NCBI GenBank assembly: GCA_032433595.1
Contig: JASWJB010000022.1
Location: 186,001-250,000 of the forward strand
From: Conoideocrella luteorostrata
Lineage: Eukaryota; Ascomycota; Sordariomycetes; Hypocreales; Clavicipitaceae
Length of the DNA stretch: 64,000 bases
Direction of reading: 5' to 3'
How positions within the stretch are numbered: position 1 is the first letter of the stretch; every line of letters begins with the position of its first letter. Below are positions 1-12,127 of this stretch, piece by piece. A program made the translations under genes and the position numbers. The notes beneath the pieces were generated by a model. That model was given only the letters and a program-made list of their open reading frames with translations. It made no database searches and had not been told where the DNA came from.

Positions 1-1490
1 CAGTGACCACGATTGTTCCAACCATCAGCAGCCAATTGGCCATGGGCATGTATACCTGATCGTGAAAGTGTCGACTGGTGTGGACAACCTTGATGTGGGG
101 AAAGTAGGATAGCCTCATGATTTGGTTCAGCAGTTGAAAGGTCGATGTAATCATGGCTTGTGAGGCAACAATTGCAGCCAGCACGGCAATTACAAGGCTG
201 AAGTAGAAGCTTCCTGGGGGAACGGTGTTGAAAAATGGATTTTGATATGCGGATTGCGTTTGGTCGGTTGATATATAGGCAGCCTGCCCGATGTACGCCA
301 GGAGCAGGCATGGATATGTCAGACACAACCAGGAAAGCTGCACCGCGCGCTTGCTGAACGCACCTAGATCGGCAAACAGAGCTTCAACGCCAGTAAATGC
401 AAGAAGAAGTCCGCCAAGTGACTTCCATCCGTCAGACCCGTTGCGCACAAGATAGCCAAATGCATAATGGGGACTAAATGCCTTCAATACTGTGTAGTCG
501 TGGACGGCCAGGTTGTAGATACCAGCACAGAAGTTGAATAGGAGCCAAACTGTGACAATTGGTGCGAACGTCGTCCCGATCTTTGTCGTCCCAAGCGGCT
601 GAATCAAGAACAGAACAGCTAGGATGGCACATGAGATGCCTACGATAGCCGGAGTGCCCAAATCTTGATTGACGACTTTTATTCCTTGAATAGCTCCGAG
701 GACCGATTGCGCCGGTGTAAGAACACCATCTGCCATGACCATTGAGACCCCTAATACGCCGACGAATTGCAGGGCGAACTGAGAAATCCTAGAGTGTTCG
801 AGAAACCCTCGAAGACTCTTTCCACCAAGCTTGAGGTCATTCGTGGCGTATCTCTGCATCCGGACGCCCGCATTCTCCTTTGGGTCTCGACCGGCAATAT
901 TGGTGTATCTCGTGAGGAGACTGTAGAGAGCAAAAGTGCCGCCTTGGCCATCATCATCAGCGTGCAGAACGATGAAGCAGTATTTTATCGTTACAATCAA
1001 GGTGAGAGCCCATATAATTATGGAGAGCGCGCCAACGAGGTCTTCCCACGTCGGCTGTGACGAGAATGTGGACGAGTATACGTATAGGGGAGACGTGCCA
1101 ATATCACCATATATGATACCAGTGGCTTGAAAGCTGAGCCAAACCAGAACTGTACCGGAGTATGTCTTCCATGTGTCAGTAGTTGATCATAGGGGTATAA
1201 CAGTGCTGGTCAAATTGTAGCAAAGGTTTAGCGGAGATGGTGAATTAGGGAAACGTAAGAGAGACGAGGAAAAGATGGCACACCTGTTTCCGCGGCCCTT
1301 GCAGATCCTCATTGGCAATTGCTCTGGCTTTCTCCTCATCTTCAATGTCCGTAAGATATTCGGAATAGGTAGGAGAGGTTATACCAGTTTTCGAATGCGC
1401 AGTATTGATGTCATTCTCCTGGGCTGTGTTGAGATTAATACCGGGTAATATGCCACGGGAGGCTATTTCTCCAGGATTTGGGCTCGCCAT
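1..1490 (-). CDS. HAK/KUP-family high-affinity potassium transporter, 3' end outside window
   Basis: This is the N-terminal part of a plasma-membrane K+ uptake permease of the HAK/KUP family. Exon 1 (1490-1284) encodes 69 residues of hydrophilic N-terminus. A 119-bp intron (1283-1165, GT-AG, phase 0) follows, and exon 2 runs open from 1164 to the window edge. Exon 2 begins TYSGTVLVWLSFQATG, then shows the family signatures GIIYGDIGTSPLYV and ADGVLTPAQSVLGAIQG and many hydrophobic segments. The C-terminal half of the usual ~750-800 residue protein is missing only because the window ends. The family assignment is strong; the exact substrate affinity (HAK1 orthologue or paralogue) is inferred. 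Confidence 0.9.
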
Positions 1491-3627
1491 ATTGCTTTGC
1501 TAGCACACTAGGAATATCACATAGAAATCTTTAAGCGAGCCGTGTGTTCTCTAGGGATGTATTTAGAGTATCTGGCTAAAAGTAATACAAGGTACGAGGA
1601 ACAAGACATGTGGCAAGACACCGCCCCCAAGCCTGTGGAAGTTTTCACTGACCACTTAAAAGAGCCACTCCAATCGGTTACTAATGTTATCATTTCGTGG
1701 CGGTTTCGTTGCGAAGCATAGGAAAGAAAGATATCAGATAGAGTGGGTAGATAAGAGCAGCCTTTTGCAGTACATCGTGGCGCTTACCTGCATGAGATAA
1801 GACCCTGCCCTGCAGGAATCGCACCCATATTGCGTCAAATAAGGCATCACGGAGTGACATATCTGCCATTTCCCGGCTTGTAGTATCACTAGTTCCTCTT
1901 TGCTGCCTGGGCATCGGTATGATGCTGGCCGCGGCCCCCCCCTGGCAACTCGTCAGCTACCTACTTCCCGGCCATTGTGGGGAGGCATCACCCACTCCCC
2001 GCCCGGCACATCCTGGTCTGCCGTGACGTATCTCGGGCAAATGCAAAAACATGGGGCAGAGGGTTCTGTTTCACTCGGAGAATTTACAAGATAAGCACAC
2101 ACCGAATGACTGAGGGTGGCCGGGAATTGGATTTTGTGAAGGAGCCACGGCGCCGCCACAGCGGGCCGCATGGTTGTCGTCCGCTTCTAGTACTCCGTAC
2201 TGACCGCATTTATGGCTGCCCAGAGCAAATGTCAAAATGTCAAAATGTCAACAAGGTGACATTGCCCGGAGATTTTACCGCACCAATCAACGAGAAAAAT
2301 GACTCAGCGGCGTAGTGCAGTACATCATCGTAGCCAATATTTTTGCCGGGTATGTGACATTGCTAAGGAATCCATGCACAAAACAGCTTGCCGTTTGGCC
2401 TAGAACATTGGAGGAAGAAATAGACAAGGCCTGTTAGCCGGAAGTATGATTCAGGCACCGAAGAGCACATCAAGCACAGCCCAGTTCAAAACATATGTTA
2501 AATAAACCGCCCATTGTCATACCACCCCCATACGGGAATTTGTTCTAGATCCTCCGCCTTTTTTTCTGCTCTACACTGCGATAATCAGGCTTCCGCCGCG
2601 CGTCTTCGCGCCGTGTTGGTCGTGACAATGCCTGGGCATTGCTAACGCCGCTCCGAGGGTTCTCATTCGCAATGCACGTCACGGCCCGTTGCCCATAGTA
2701 CCTACACGTGTGGCTCAGCTGGCTTGGTATCAGGGCTCTGCACCACACTGGTGATTGTGCTGTGTCTTGGTCTTTGTATTGTGAGACAGAGGATATACTT
2801 GTCTTGAGAAGGAGGAGAGCTAGGCGGGTCACACACCACAGGCACCAGCCAGGTCACAATGGAATGAGCATGCCAGAATTAAAGTCGCGCGGTGTCGCTA
2901 ACAAATCGGTTGATGTCTCTGGCAGTCAGGACGAAGAGTCTCGGCGGGTTCGCGACTCCGAGAGTGCTCCATCTGCGCAGAGCCTTATCCGGAAGGGATA
3001 GCAACGGTTCGCCAGCTACCCTTTCCTCATGAGTTTCACCGTCGCTGGGTTGAATCTTGGCTGCTGGGGAGATCTGGTACCTGCCCGCTTTGGTTCGCTT
3101 CAATGAGGGCTTCTTAACAAAGGCGGGACAGGAAGACTAATTATACATACGTACGACAGTCGCGGTACAGTGACCAAAGCTCAGCGCTCCGTTCCTCTAC
3201 CGGCTGCTTCGCCCTCCCGAATATTCTCCAAATTCCAACGATGGAGTACACTCAAACGCGAAACGCCCATAGTTAAGTTGACGTGGCCGCTTCGTTTGGC
3301 ATGCAATCTAACGGATTGATGCAGAGCCGTCGAGGCGGAATGGCTCTGAGGAGTGTTCCAAGTGTTGGTTCGCAAAAGCCCTGGGTCCATATGGACAATT
3401 GCTGCACTACCCCGTCCAGCGTGACTGAGACTGGCGCCCGTCTCAGAAGGGGTAGACGTAAAGGCAACCCTACCTGCAAGGTGACTACATTACATATTCA
3501 TAGGCAGCACAGGAGCAGGCGCGTAGATACTGTTAGATGCACTTCACGCAAGAAAATGTTGCTAAAGCATTTCGGACGCAAGATCCCCGGTAAACATACA
3601 TGATGTTAAAAATACCGGATGCCAATC
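1491..3627. other. intergenic region, no supported gene
   Basis: This lies upstream of the potassium transporter and downstream of the DUF3632 gene. Short open frames on both strands lack family motifs or splice logic. I see a TGTCAAAA tandem repeat near 2229 and one copy of the dispersed TACTCCGTAC motif at 2191-2200. Confidence 0.5.
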
Positions 3628-4431
3628 CTACAGGGGATAGCCCACCGTCTCCCAAGTGTCCAATTTCATCATTTCATGACACTCAGCTGCGAGCTTCCTC
3701 GCTTCTTGAGACAAGAAACCTTCATCCTTGCTCACTTCAAGAAATCGGCTTCTCCAAGTTTCCCAATGGTCCTCCATGCGGCGCGTTCCGCCGTACAAGT
3801 ACAGCTCATCTAGATCCAGATCCTCCTTCAGGCGCGTACTACCCTTCGTCAGCCACACATGCATGGAGCTTATCAGCACTTCCAATCCCGCACGCCTCGT
3901 GCATATCAAGTTTAGCGTCTCGTACCCCCAATGTGCTGTGATGCCGTCCAGTCCACGAAGGTACATCTCGGCCTCAACTGCGGCAGTCGCTCTGTAATGC
4001 TGACGGAGCTCCACTACTCGTTCTTCGGAAAGAGAAGCATAGCTTGTCTCCCAGTGATCCGGCCCATGGGTGTATAGTCTGTACAAGTCACTCCACATGT
4101 TGCCGAATCCAGGGAGTTCCGACCAATCAATACCAGCCGCAGACGGAAGCTTTTCCATGGTAGCAAGAAGATCTAGGAGCTTGTCGCGATCATTCTCGAG
4201 CTCTACTAGGGCTTCGCAGAGCAATGCCATGGGCCGATAGAGCGAGTCGGACGGCTCGCCCTCCTCCAACACGGGTTTCGTGAAGGCATTTGCGGCCTCG
4301 TGCGCCGATGAACCGCCGTCCAAGTATTTGTTGAGGGCCTCTGCCTCGTCAGCATGGCAGCCATCGCCAGCTACGAGGGCGTCCCTCGTCGGCGCGACTT
4401 TTGCCCTCAGCCAGTCTGCTCTACTTGTCAT
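3628..4431 (-). CDS. DUF3632 family protein
   Basis: This is an intronless frame of 267 residues starting at a genuine ATG (4431-4429). It resembles the fungal DUF3632 family: a largely helical, acidic protein with a central LCEALVELENDRDKL segment, a conserved aromatic/Trp-rich middle (WSELPGFGNMWSDLYR), and a C-terminal WETWRSRF helix. No signal peptide or membrane segment is visible. The biochemical function of the family is unknown. Such proteins are common and multicopy in filamentous ascomycetes. The gene is divergent from the NmrA-like gene at 5468, about 1 kb away. Confidence 0.75.
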   Translation of the reverse strand: MTSRADWLRAKVAPTRDALVAGDGCHADEAEALNKYLDGGSSAHEAANAFTKPVLEEGEPSDSLYRPMALLCEALVELENDRDKLLDLLATMEKLPSAAGIDWSELPGFGNMWSDLYRLYTHGPDHWETSYASLSEERVVELRQHYRATAAVEAEMYLRGLDGITAHWGYETLNLICTRRAGLEVLISSMHVWLTKGSTRLKEDLDLDELYLYGGTRRMEDHWETWRSRFLEVSKDEGFLSQEARKLAAECHEMMKLDTWETVGYPL

Positions 4432-5467
4432 TGTCGTTCGCGGAACTGCAGACTGTCGTCACTGTACTTCCGGCAATCAATTCTGCAACAAGGAGGTTGG
4501 TCAACAGTGATGTTGCGGAATCTGGAGGTTCAGTTAATGCAAGTCTGTGGATTCCCTCAGCACAGCCATTCGCTGCTGCCTAAAATACAGGCTTAGTAAT
4601 GGCCGATGGCTTCAGTTGACCTGTCAGATGAATGAAAATTGATACAGGCTGTACTAGACTCGCGCCGACAACGGCACGCCCTTGAACCACCAAGCTGCAC
4701 GTGATTTTGACGGCGACCGAAGTGGCGTCTGGAACAAAGAATAAATGAGAAGATAAAAAATAGGTATGCCTGTTGATGCGCAGACTAAACATGCCGCTGA
4801 CCCACGCACGGCTGGCGTTGATACCCCCCGTTGAAGGATCTGGGCCGCTGTTGACGCCCGCTAGACTCTATCGAGTATGTCCCCCAATGCTTTTGTCCCT
4901 TTTGAAGCCTGTAGTCTCCGATTCCCCGATTAGGAAATCTGTTGCGCCCGTGGCACATCATGGCCGTTCTCCAACATTCACATTGTCGCGCGGATACCAC
5001 AAGAGTGCGACGCGAAGTACGTCGAAGAGTTTATTATAACTGCTGTGATGGAGGATAGAGATCGTGAATTCCACGATCGCCTTTGACTGCACGGTATTTG
5101 AGACTATAGTGGTGTGTCTTTATATACAGAAAATATGCCCGAAACTATTTAGCGTCCTGTGAATCTTAGCAAGGAGCCTCAACACTAGGAATGAAGTACG
5201 TTTTAGCTGCGACCCTCAACAATAAGACTTTCAGCGCAGTATCCAGTCAAAAAAAAGGGGTATTTCAAGAGATCTCGGCGATAATGTTGGGAGTAGTTGT
5301 GACATTCCGGACTTAAGTGGAATAACCGGAGATAGCATGTAGCCTGTCGGAGCGCTACCGTTTTCCCTTCAACTATATATCCAGGGTACCTGCAGAATTA
5401 CGCGTCTCGTGCAAAACAAGATTCAACGCAATTTGATGAGTAAGGAGATATATACAACCTACGTAAC
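4432..5467. promoter_or_regulatory. divergent intergenic region (DUF3632 / NmrA-like)
   Basis: This is a 1.0-kb region between divergently transcribed genes and should hold both promoters. An AT-rich stretch with TATATAT at about 5375 lies roughly 90 bp before the NmrA-like ATG. I see no coding frame with family resemblance. Confidence 0.4.
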
Positions 5468-6403
5468 ATGTCTCGCATCGTTGCCATCTTCGGTGCCACC
5501 GGCCAACAAGGCGGTTCGGTCATCAACCACATTCTCAATGATCCTCAGCTTTCACAGGGATATAAAATACGTGCCATCACCCGCGACCCAATGTCGCACA
5601 AAGCACAGCAGCTTGCAGCCATGAACGTGGAAGTCGTGCGAGGCGATGTCTCCGATCGCGAATCCCTCAACACAGCCCTGACTGGAGTACACACTGCATT
5701 CTTAGTGACAGTGCCAGATTTCAGCCCGCACGCTCTTCAGGTCGAGTTTGACGCTGCCAAGAATGTCGCCGATGCCGCAGTCGAAAAGCGCGTTCAGTAC
5801 ATCATCTTCAGTACTCTGCCGTCCGTTAGCCGTATCTCACGTGGCAAGTACACAAAGGTCGCTTCGTTTGATGCGAAGGCCAAGGCGGAGGCTTATATCC
5901 GAAGCCTCCCCATACAAAGCTCCTTCTACTCGCCCGGCTCCTTTATGGAAAATTACATCACTGCCACATTGCTCAGAAGAGCCTCCGACGGGAGCAACAC
6001 GTTCGTCATGAACATGCATATTTCTCCAAGGACTAGAATCCCGCTCATTGAGGCGGCGGGCGACACGGGCAAGTTTGTCGGGTCCATACTTCAAAACCCC
6101 CACGAGTACAGCGGGAAAACAACACATGGTGCCGAGCGTATGTATGACCTGGAGGAAATTGCGCGTGAAATAGGCAAAGCTACCGGCGAAGAAGTAGCTT
6201 ACCGCCAAATTTCGGAAGAAGAGTACAAAGCGAGCATTCCTTTCGCTGCGGATGTAGTCGCGGAAGCAATGAGCTATTTCGAAGAATTTGGGTACTATGG
6301 TGCAGATACAGAGGGCCTAGTCACGTCCGGATCTGTGAGTTCTGATGGGAAACTGACAAGTTTCGGTGAATTCCTGGCAAAACATCAGCCCAAACTGCTT
6401 TAA
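5468..6403 (+). CDS. NmrA-like NAD(P)-binding protein
   Basis: This is an intronless frame of 311 residues from an ATG preceded by an A/C-rich leader. The N-terminus IVAIFGATGQQGGSVI is the atypical Rossmann dinucleotide-binding loop of NmrA/HSCARG proteins. The following YKIRAITRDP carries the basic residues that normally select NADP(H). Length and architecture match NmrA-like redox sensors or atypical short-chain dehydrogenases, cytosolic or nuclear. Some members repress GATA factors, others act as enzymes, and the sequence does not decide between them. It lies 550 bp from the convergent alpha/beta hydrolase and may belong to the same catabolic block. Confidence 0.88.
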   Translation: MSRIVAIFGATGQQGGSVINHILNDPQLSQGYKIRAITRDPMSHKAQQLAAMNVEVVRGDVSDRESLNTALTGVHTAFLVTVPDFSPHALQVEFDAAKNVADAAVEKRVQYIIFSTLPSVSRISRGKYTKVASFDAKAKAEAYIRSLPIQSSFYSPGSFMENYITATLLRRASDGSNTFVMNMHISPRTRIPLIEAAGDTGKFVGSILQNPHEYSGKTTHGAERMYDLEEIAREIGKATGEEVAYRQISEEEYKASIPFAADVVAEAMSYFEEFGYYGADTEGLVTSGSVSSDGKLTSFGEFLAKHQPKLL

Positions 6404-6956
6404 AGACTTCCCAGGTGCCACATGTCACAAGATCAAGACTATTCTTGCGCGATGACGCGGCCCCTGGCTGGGACATTCTCACCAAGGGCTAGTTAGGCAT
6501 ATCGTACCGAAGGGATGGTCCTGTGGCGTCACGATTGTACTTTTTCCAAATTCTTAAGTCACAAATGTTCCATTTAAGTGGTGTTAAATTTTCAAACACC
6601 TAAAATAGCCATCGATCGAATATTTACGCTTAGGTCATAATACTGCTCAGCTGTTTAAGAGGGTGATATATGAGTCCAATTACCTTTTGTTCCTTCTCGG
6701 TCTGTCCAACAGTAGCGAGGTGCCGTGTTGTTCGCGGCGGAATCCTGCGGGTTACCTGGGAAATCCAATGACCTCCATGGGAAGGGCGGGGTGTTCATGT
6801 CGGTTGTTCGTATTGTACAGAGAGAGGGTTTAGATTCGTGCTAGTCTCAGAAACGCACAGGTGGAATGTGCTTGATACAGTATATTATGGAGTCGCCTTT
6901 AAACAGAAGTAGGGAGCAAGTAGTAATATTATACACGCAAAGTGTCCGAAGAATAT
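6404..6956. other. intergenic, convergent 3' ends
   Basis: This lies between the 3' ends of the NmrA-like and alpha/beta hydrolase genes. It is AT-rich with no convincing frame or RNA gene. Confidence 0.4.
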
Positions 6957-8044
6957 CTACCTTTCTAACCATGATTGTCGAACAAATTCAAGAGCTCCTA
7001 TCGCATGCAACTCCCAGCTCGTCTTCAAATGATCAAAAGCATGATCCTCCCCTCTTGCGATATCGAATCTCACAGTAGTATTGGGCAGCTTCGCGTGAAT
7101 CAAATCTACAAACTCCTGTGCCGTTCGCAAATGAACGACGCTATCAGCATCTCCATGTAGTATCCAACTAAAAGAGTCAGTCATTACTTAACGTCAAACT
7201 TTGAGTTCTCGTCACTTACATCCGTTTTGGTAATTTCGCGCCAAGTCGGAGTCGCTCTGTCGGAATGAATTCTGACTGGTTCATGCCATTGGGATCGAAA
7301 ATTTTCTCGTAGTACATCCCGTACTGGGACGCGGCGGCCGCGAATGGTGTCCGCTCGAACCCAGCTTTGGTCACTGTTGTTTTCTTCGTCTCCTCGATCC
7401 AAGCCAGGACAGCCTTCTTCGGTGGCATCGCCTCCCGTGGAAGGCGTAGAACAGTCGGTTCATCGTCCCCCGGGCCGGATAACATAATGGGATCCTTCGG
7501 GTTCACAAACGGATATGCTGTCGCCACTGCCGAGATATCATCTGGATGCGACAGGGCAAGTTGCATCGCGAGATACCCGCCCGCTGAGCCACCAGTAAGA
7601 AGCAGACGAGAGAGGTCGAGTGAGTGACCAGGAGCACGGTTCTGCAGCATCCTAGTCAAAATGTCTCCCCGAGCCCACTGCCAAAAGTCTTCCAGGTCCT
7701 CCAAAATATCTGGAACACCGTTGGCTGACGGAAGCAGACGATAGTCTGGCGAGATAATGATGGCCTGGTTTTCCAACGCTAATTTGAGAGCCCATATCGA
7801 GAAAAATGGGGCAAATAGAGAATGCGCATTTATGAGAAACCCCCCATGAAAATTGAAAATGGTAGGATGGGCTCCGGGTGATAAGCCTTTAGGGATTAAG
7901 ATGGCGGCCTTTATATCATGAGATCCCACTGTCTTGAATCTGCTAAACGTTAGAGTTGGTCTAAAATGCCGCAGGTGAAACGTACGTCTCTTCAAACACG
8001 GTGAAGTGATTGAATATGGACTCATCTTGCCACTGGTCTGCCAT
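6957..8044 (-). CDS. alpha/beta hydrolase (esterase/lipase-like)
   Basis: This is a three-exon model giving about 329 residues. Exon 1 is 8044-7986 (MADQWQDESIFNHF...), the intron 7985-7940 (GT-AG, with a CTAAC branch-like site), exon 2 7939-7220, the intron 7219-7168 (GTAAGT...TAG), and exon 3 7167-6957. The open frame beginning at 8025 reads through the first intron and is not the real N-terminus. The product has an oxyanion HGG motif (FNFHGGF), a nucleophile elbow GGSAGGY, a distal Asp in LHGDADSVV and a His in GEDHAFD, so a complete Ser-Asp-His triad is present. It resembles small-molecule esterases of the alpha/beta-hydrolase-3 group. The substrate is unknown. It is divergent from the epimerase gene. 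Confidence 0.85.
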
Positions 8045-8457
8045 GATTGATGTGTATCGGGAGGTGCAAGAACAGAGAGTATAAGTTCAAAGTTCGTGAA
8101 AAGGATGTTCGACGTTGTATGCTGGATATTGAGAACTGGATGGAATGGAATGTTTGTTTATTGCATACGACCTACTTATACATCTGCTGACGGAGGATGA
8201 CGTTCCTTTGGATTATCAAGCATCGTGACGCTAAACCCAGCGCGCGGATCTCCACTTTCCGTCGGGCCACTTCTGGCGGAAATTTCCTCCGTTTGGGGGG
8301 ACCATCAATATCCGTATCCGTGAGAGCAGTGTCCCATCCAGTCATGCAACAAAAGAATATAAAGGTGAGGAGTAGAGCTTGCTACTTCCGCTTCGTTTAT
8401 TGAAAAGCACCAAGCTTCACGTAACAGCAGCCCTATCACTTCGCCTTGAACCCAAGC
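8045..8457. promoter_or_regulatory. bidirectional promoter, hydrolase / epimerase
   Basis: This is a 413-bp intergenic region between two divergent metabolic genes. A TATAAAG-like element lies at about 8358 on the + strand, 100 bp before the epimerase ATG. The shared promoter suggests co-regulation, possibly by the Zn2Cys6 factor encoded just downstream. Confidence 0.4.
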
Positions 8458-9348
8458 ATGCATCTTTCCGCTCATACTTGGATGCGCCCAGAACCCCTTC
8501 GGCGCACTCTCGAGCGTATAAGCCAACTAGGCTATACCAGCATCGAGCTCGCGGGTGAACCGACCCTCTACCCCATCGAGGAAACTTGCCAGCTCCTACG
8601 AGAATTTAGCATTCAATGCTGGGGCACTGTCACTCTTCAGCATGGAACCAGGGATCTTACTGCAGCCGATCCCGCGCACCGAAAGGCCACTATCCAATAC
8701 ATGAAGGAAGTTGTCTCCATGGCTGCTGATCTGGGAGGCAAGATTGTCACCATCGTCCCAGCTCGCGTCGGCAAGCTTGTTCCCTCATCAGCACCCGAAA
8801 ATGAATGGAAGTGGGCGGTAGAAGGGCTGCGCGAAGTAGCCCGGCTGGCTGAAGCAAAAAACATTCGAGTCGCGATTGAGCCTTTGAACAGGTTTGAGAC
8901 GTACTTCCTCAATCGCGTGGATCAGACGCTCGCTCTCGCGGACGAAGTGGGCTACAATTGCGGCATTGCGTTTGACCCTTTCCACTTGGCGCTGGAAGAG
9001 ACGGACCTATATCGAGCAATACGGAAAGCCAAGCATCGCATTGTCGATTTCCACGTGGCGGATCACAATCGCCTGGCTGCGGGGGATGGCAACTTTGATT
9101 GGCAACGGATTGTATCCGAACTGAAAAGGGCGGGCTACGATGGCGCTCTCGCTGTGGAGTGTATGCCGCCAATTGATCGCACACCGTTGGGAAATTTCGG
9201 GGCGGCACAGTTGGAGGCTGGGGACATTGAAGTGCCGGAAGGACAGCTTCAATTCATCATTGACCATGGGTCAGGCGTGCTTTCAGATGTATACTATACT
9301 GGTTTGATGCGAAAATCGGCCGAGACACTGCGTTGTTTCCTCAACTAA
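8458..9348 (+). CDS. sugar isomerase/3-epimerase-like TIM-barrel protein
   Basis: This is a xylose-isomerase-like TIM barrel of the D-tagatose/D-psicose 3-epimerase type, 296 residues. The frame extends upstream only to a TTG at 8446, so the ATG at 8458 (MHLSAHTWMR) is used. Candidate metal ligands are E141 (IEPLNRFE), D173 (FDPFHL), H199 (DFHVADHNR) and E234 (VECMPP), matching the Glu-Asp-His-Glu set of the family. No signal peptide is visible, so it is probably cytosolic. Related folds include hydroxypyruvate isomerase and 3-dehydroshikimate dehydratase. The EPLNR(F/Y)E signature favours the epimerase branch. It is followed after 206 bp by a Zn2Cys6 regulator on the same strand, consistent with local regulation of sugar or polyol catabolism. 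Confidence 0.82.
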   Translation: MHLSAHTWMRPEPLRRTLERISQLGYTSIELAGEPTLYPIEETCQLLREFSIQCWGTVTLQHGTRDLTAADPAHRKATIQYMKEVVSMAADLGGKIVTIVPARVGKLVPSSAPENEWKWAVEGLREVARLAEAKNIRVAIEPLNRFETYFLNRVDQTLALADEVGYNCGIAFDPFHLALEETDLYRAIRKAKHRIVDFHVADHNRLAAGDGNFDWQRIVSELKRAGYDGALAVECMPPIDRTPLGNFGAAQLEAGDIEVPEGQLQFIIDHGSGVLSDVYYTGLMRKSAETLRCFLN

Positions 9349-9554
9349 GTGTTTGCTACTTGCTGTAGTTCTTACCGCTCATGTGTCAATTTATAATTTA
9401 AAACATACGGAGTGCTGAGTTCTCCGTACAAGCATCGCCTGTGAAATGGAAAAGGCCCACTTCTTGCGGGACATGATGTTCCGCTGTCTTCGCTTATACT
9501 CCGTATCCCACTCAGTCACAAGCCCAGAATATTCCCCAGCCCCATAACTTCGTG

Positions 9555-12127
9555 ATGACATCAATTCCAACCATGTCAAGCCCAAGCTCTCCCAGACCCA
9601 AGAAGAGAAAACAGCGAGTTGACGTGGCTTGCGACTTTTGTCGGCACAGAAAGGTACAAACCTCGCTCCTCGCCCACCAATGCTGCACGCGAACCTAACA
9701 AGTCCAGCTGGGTTGCGACAATGCACAGCCTGAATGTGGGAACTGCATTGTGCACGGAAAAGATTGCAGGTATACAACTCGTGCGAGAAAAGAAAGGTAT
9801 ATCTCAATCTCTCGGTCCTACACTTGACTGTTGAAGTAGATGAGCTGATTCGATGTAGGCCTTCAAATTCACGGATCAGCCAATTAGAGGAGGAGAATGC
9901 GAGACTACGCCAAGAGACAGAAGCCTTACGGTCGGCACCCCGGCAGAGGCAGAGAAGGGAAGAGCACATCCACGTGAACACTCCGAGTTCTATGAGCCCC
10001 GTGAGCTATGGAGAACTGTTGCCCGAAGATCCGGATACTTCGGCACCGTTACCTCCTGATCGAGGGCACGATGTAGCTTCTGATAGTCTTGTCGCTGCGG
10101 AGTCGAACAAGATAGACTTTCACGGCCCAACGAGCGCCATATTTGACGGGGAACAGTCGGTCACAAGACAAGAAACCTTGGCTAACCAAGCAGATGTCTC
10201 CGTAAAGGCGCAACTGTTAGCTGAGGCCGCAAGGCAGCGTGGGTTGCTTCTCCTCGCACTCATACCCGTCACAACCGTTGCATTAACCCCAGCTTAGGCC
10301 AACTCGAGCCCATTAACTTCCGCTCCAACAAATTTTACTTGACTGACATCGACCCTTCTCTGGGCATGAACCTCCTCTCTATTTTTTGGAACCGCCAGCA
10401 CGCCACAGGGTCCATTGTATACCGGCCGTCCTTCATGCGCGACATGGCCTGTCGCGGCCCATACTTTTCTCCCCTGCTCTTGAATGCAATGTTCTTTCAT
10501 GCTTCTAAAAATATGCCGGGGGCGGGCGGCACCTGTGCTATCTCTGACAACTGCAATCCTGGCCACAAGTTCCGTCAAAAGGTGGAGGATGCACTGTTTG
10601 ATCGCGAGACGCGAGTTTTGTGCAAGAGCAGCATCCCGACGATTCAGGCGCTGCTTCTCATGTCGGATGCACTATTTTCGTGGTGCGATGAGAGGAGTCT
10701 CTCGTGGCACTACTTGGGCATTGCCACGAATATGATAATCGATCTAGGCATTCATTCTGAGACCTCGACGCTTGCGTCTAGAAAGCCGCTTTTGCCAGAA
10801 GACGTCGAGATACGGCGCAGGGTATTCTGGTCCGCCTTCGGTATCTCCTCCTCCCTGCTTCCTCTCCACATGCATCATCTAATGCACGAAAATAGTCCTC
10901 GACAAGGTTCAATCCATCTACCAGGGCCGCCCAGCTCGTATTCGTGACATGGATAGCAGCGTTCCCATGCTATTCCTCGACGAATACGAAGAGCTTGAGC
11001 TTTTTGACAGCTTAGGCTACTCTGAAGTTGCTCGCAAACTCCATCTTCCTGCACACAGCGTGTCAACATTTGTGCGTCTCTGTACACTGAGCACTATTGC
11101 GGATCGCATTCTTGCGACTCTATATACGGAGAAGAGTCTACAGAGGGACAATGACGAGTTATACAGAGAGTCAACGGCTTTGCATGGCCAACTGGTTCAA
11201 TGGCGGGAATCACTGCCTGAACATTTGAAGATGCACTTCGATGATGAGATCGCGGGGGACACGTCGGGTGGTCTTAAAGCCCTTCCGCATACTCTATCTT
11301 TAATGTCAGTATCTCTTCTCACTGCTTGTCATTTGCGTTTATATCTTACATTCGGTAGATTGCTGTTTCACGCTCTAGTCATCCTCCTTCACCGTCCCTT
11401 CGTCTCCGAAGGTCACCTGTCTTCCGCAACCCGCTCATCGGCCCATCACGCCTTTTCCATTTGCGAAGATGCAGCATCGCACATCGATATCGTGCTTCGT
11501 CGCTACAAGAAGCACTGGTGCATAAAATCTCCTCCTTATTTTCTATCCTACGCAACCTACGTGAGCGCCACGATCCACGTACGCATTGCAGCACAAAGGC
11601 CCCGCGCCGCAAAAGCGCACGAGCGTCTCCGGAACTGTCTTGAAATACTATCAGAGCATCAAACTGTTTGCCGGGCACCCAAACGATCGTTGGACATCTT
11701 AATCAGGCTAACACAGCGCCTAGGCGTGCATGTCGGAGACGCGTTTGTCTGTGCCGGCGACAGTGGGGGTCGGTCGTCGGCACTAATCGATGGCGGAGCT
11801 TCGGGCAAGGAACACGGACACCACCGGCATAGAGATACTCTTCATGAGGCTCCTTCCAGACGTCTCCGCTCTCAGGACAAGATTAATGCCGCGGGGGGGT
11901 TCAGCTCTGCAGCAGGCGACTCAACAGCAGCTCCAACCTTTCATCCCGATTCTGCCAACGCACCATCAACATTCAGCAGCGATGACTTATTTGGGCAGAC
12001 CGACTCCGCGCCTCATCCAACAGATGGTGAAATGGATGGCCTGTTTGCGGGAATGAACTTCGACTTTGACCCGCTTTTCGGCTTTGACATGGACCAGGCA
12101 GATTTTTTGCAGGACATTACCTTCTAG
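9555..12127 (+). CDS. Zn2Cys6 transcription factor with fungal-specific middle domain
   Basis: The model has six exons: 9555-9653, 9708-9796, 9859-10238, 10298-10840, 10896-11304 and 11359-12127. Phases agree throughout and give 762 residues. The zinc cluster is split by intron 1 and reads ACDFCRHRK then LGCDNAQPECGNC and GKDC, preceded by a basic PKKRKQR patch. A coiled-coil-like linker (ISQLEEENARLRQETEALR) follows, then the fungal_trans domain (FWNRQHATGSIVYRPSF, LGIATNMIIDLGIH, RRRVFWSAF, DKVQSIYQGRPARI). The C-terminus is acidic and Phe-rich (MNFDFDPLFGFDMD), typical of activation regions. The last intron (11305-11358) is 54 bp, in frame and stop-free, so its retention cannot be excluded. 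A nuclear activator is likely; its targets may be the hydrolase and epimerase genes. Confidence 0.88.
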
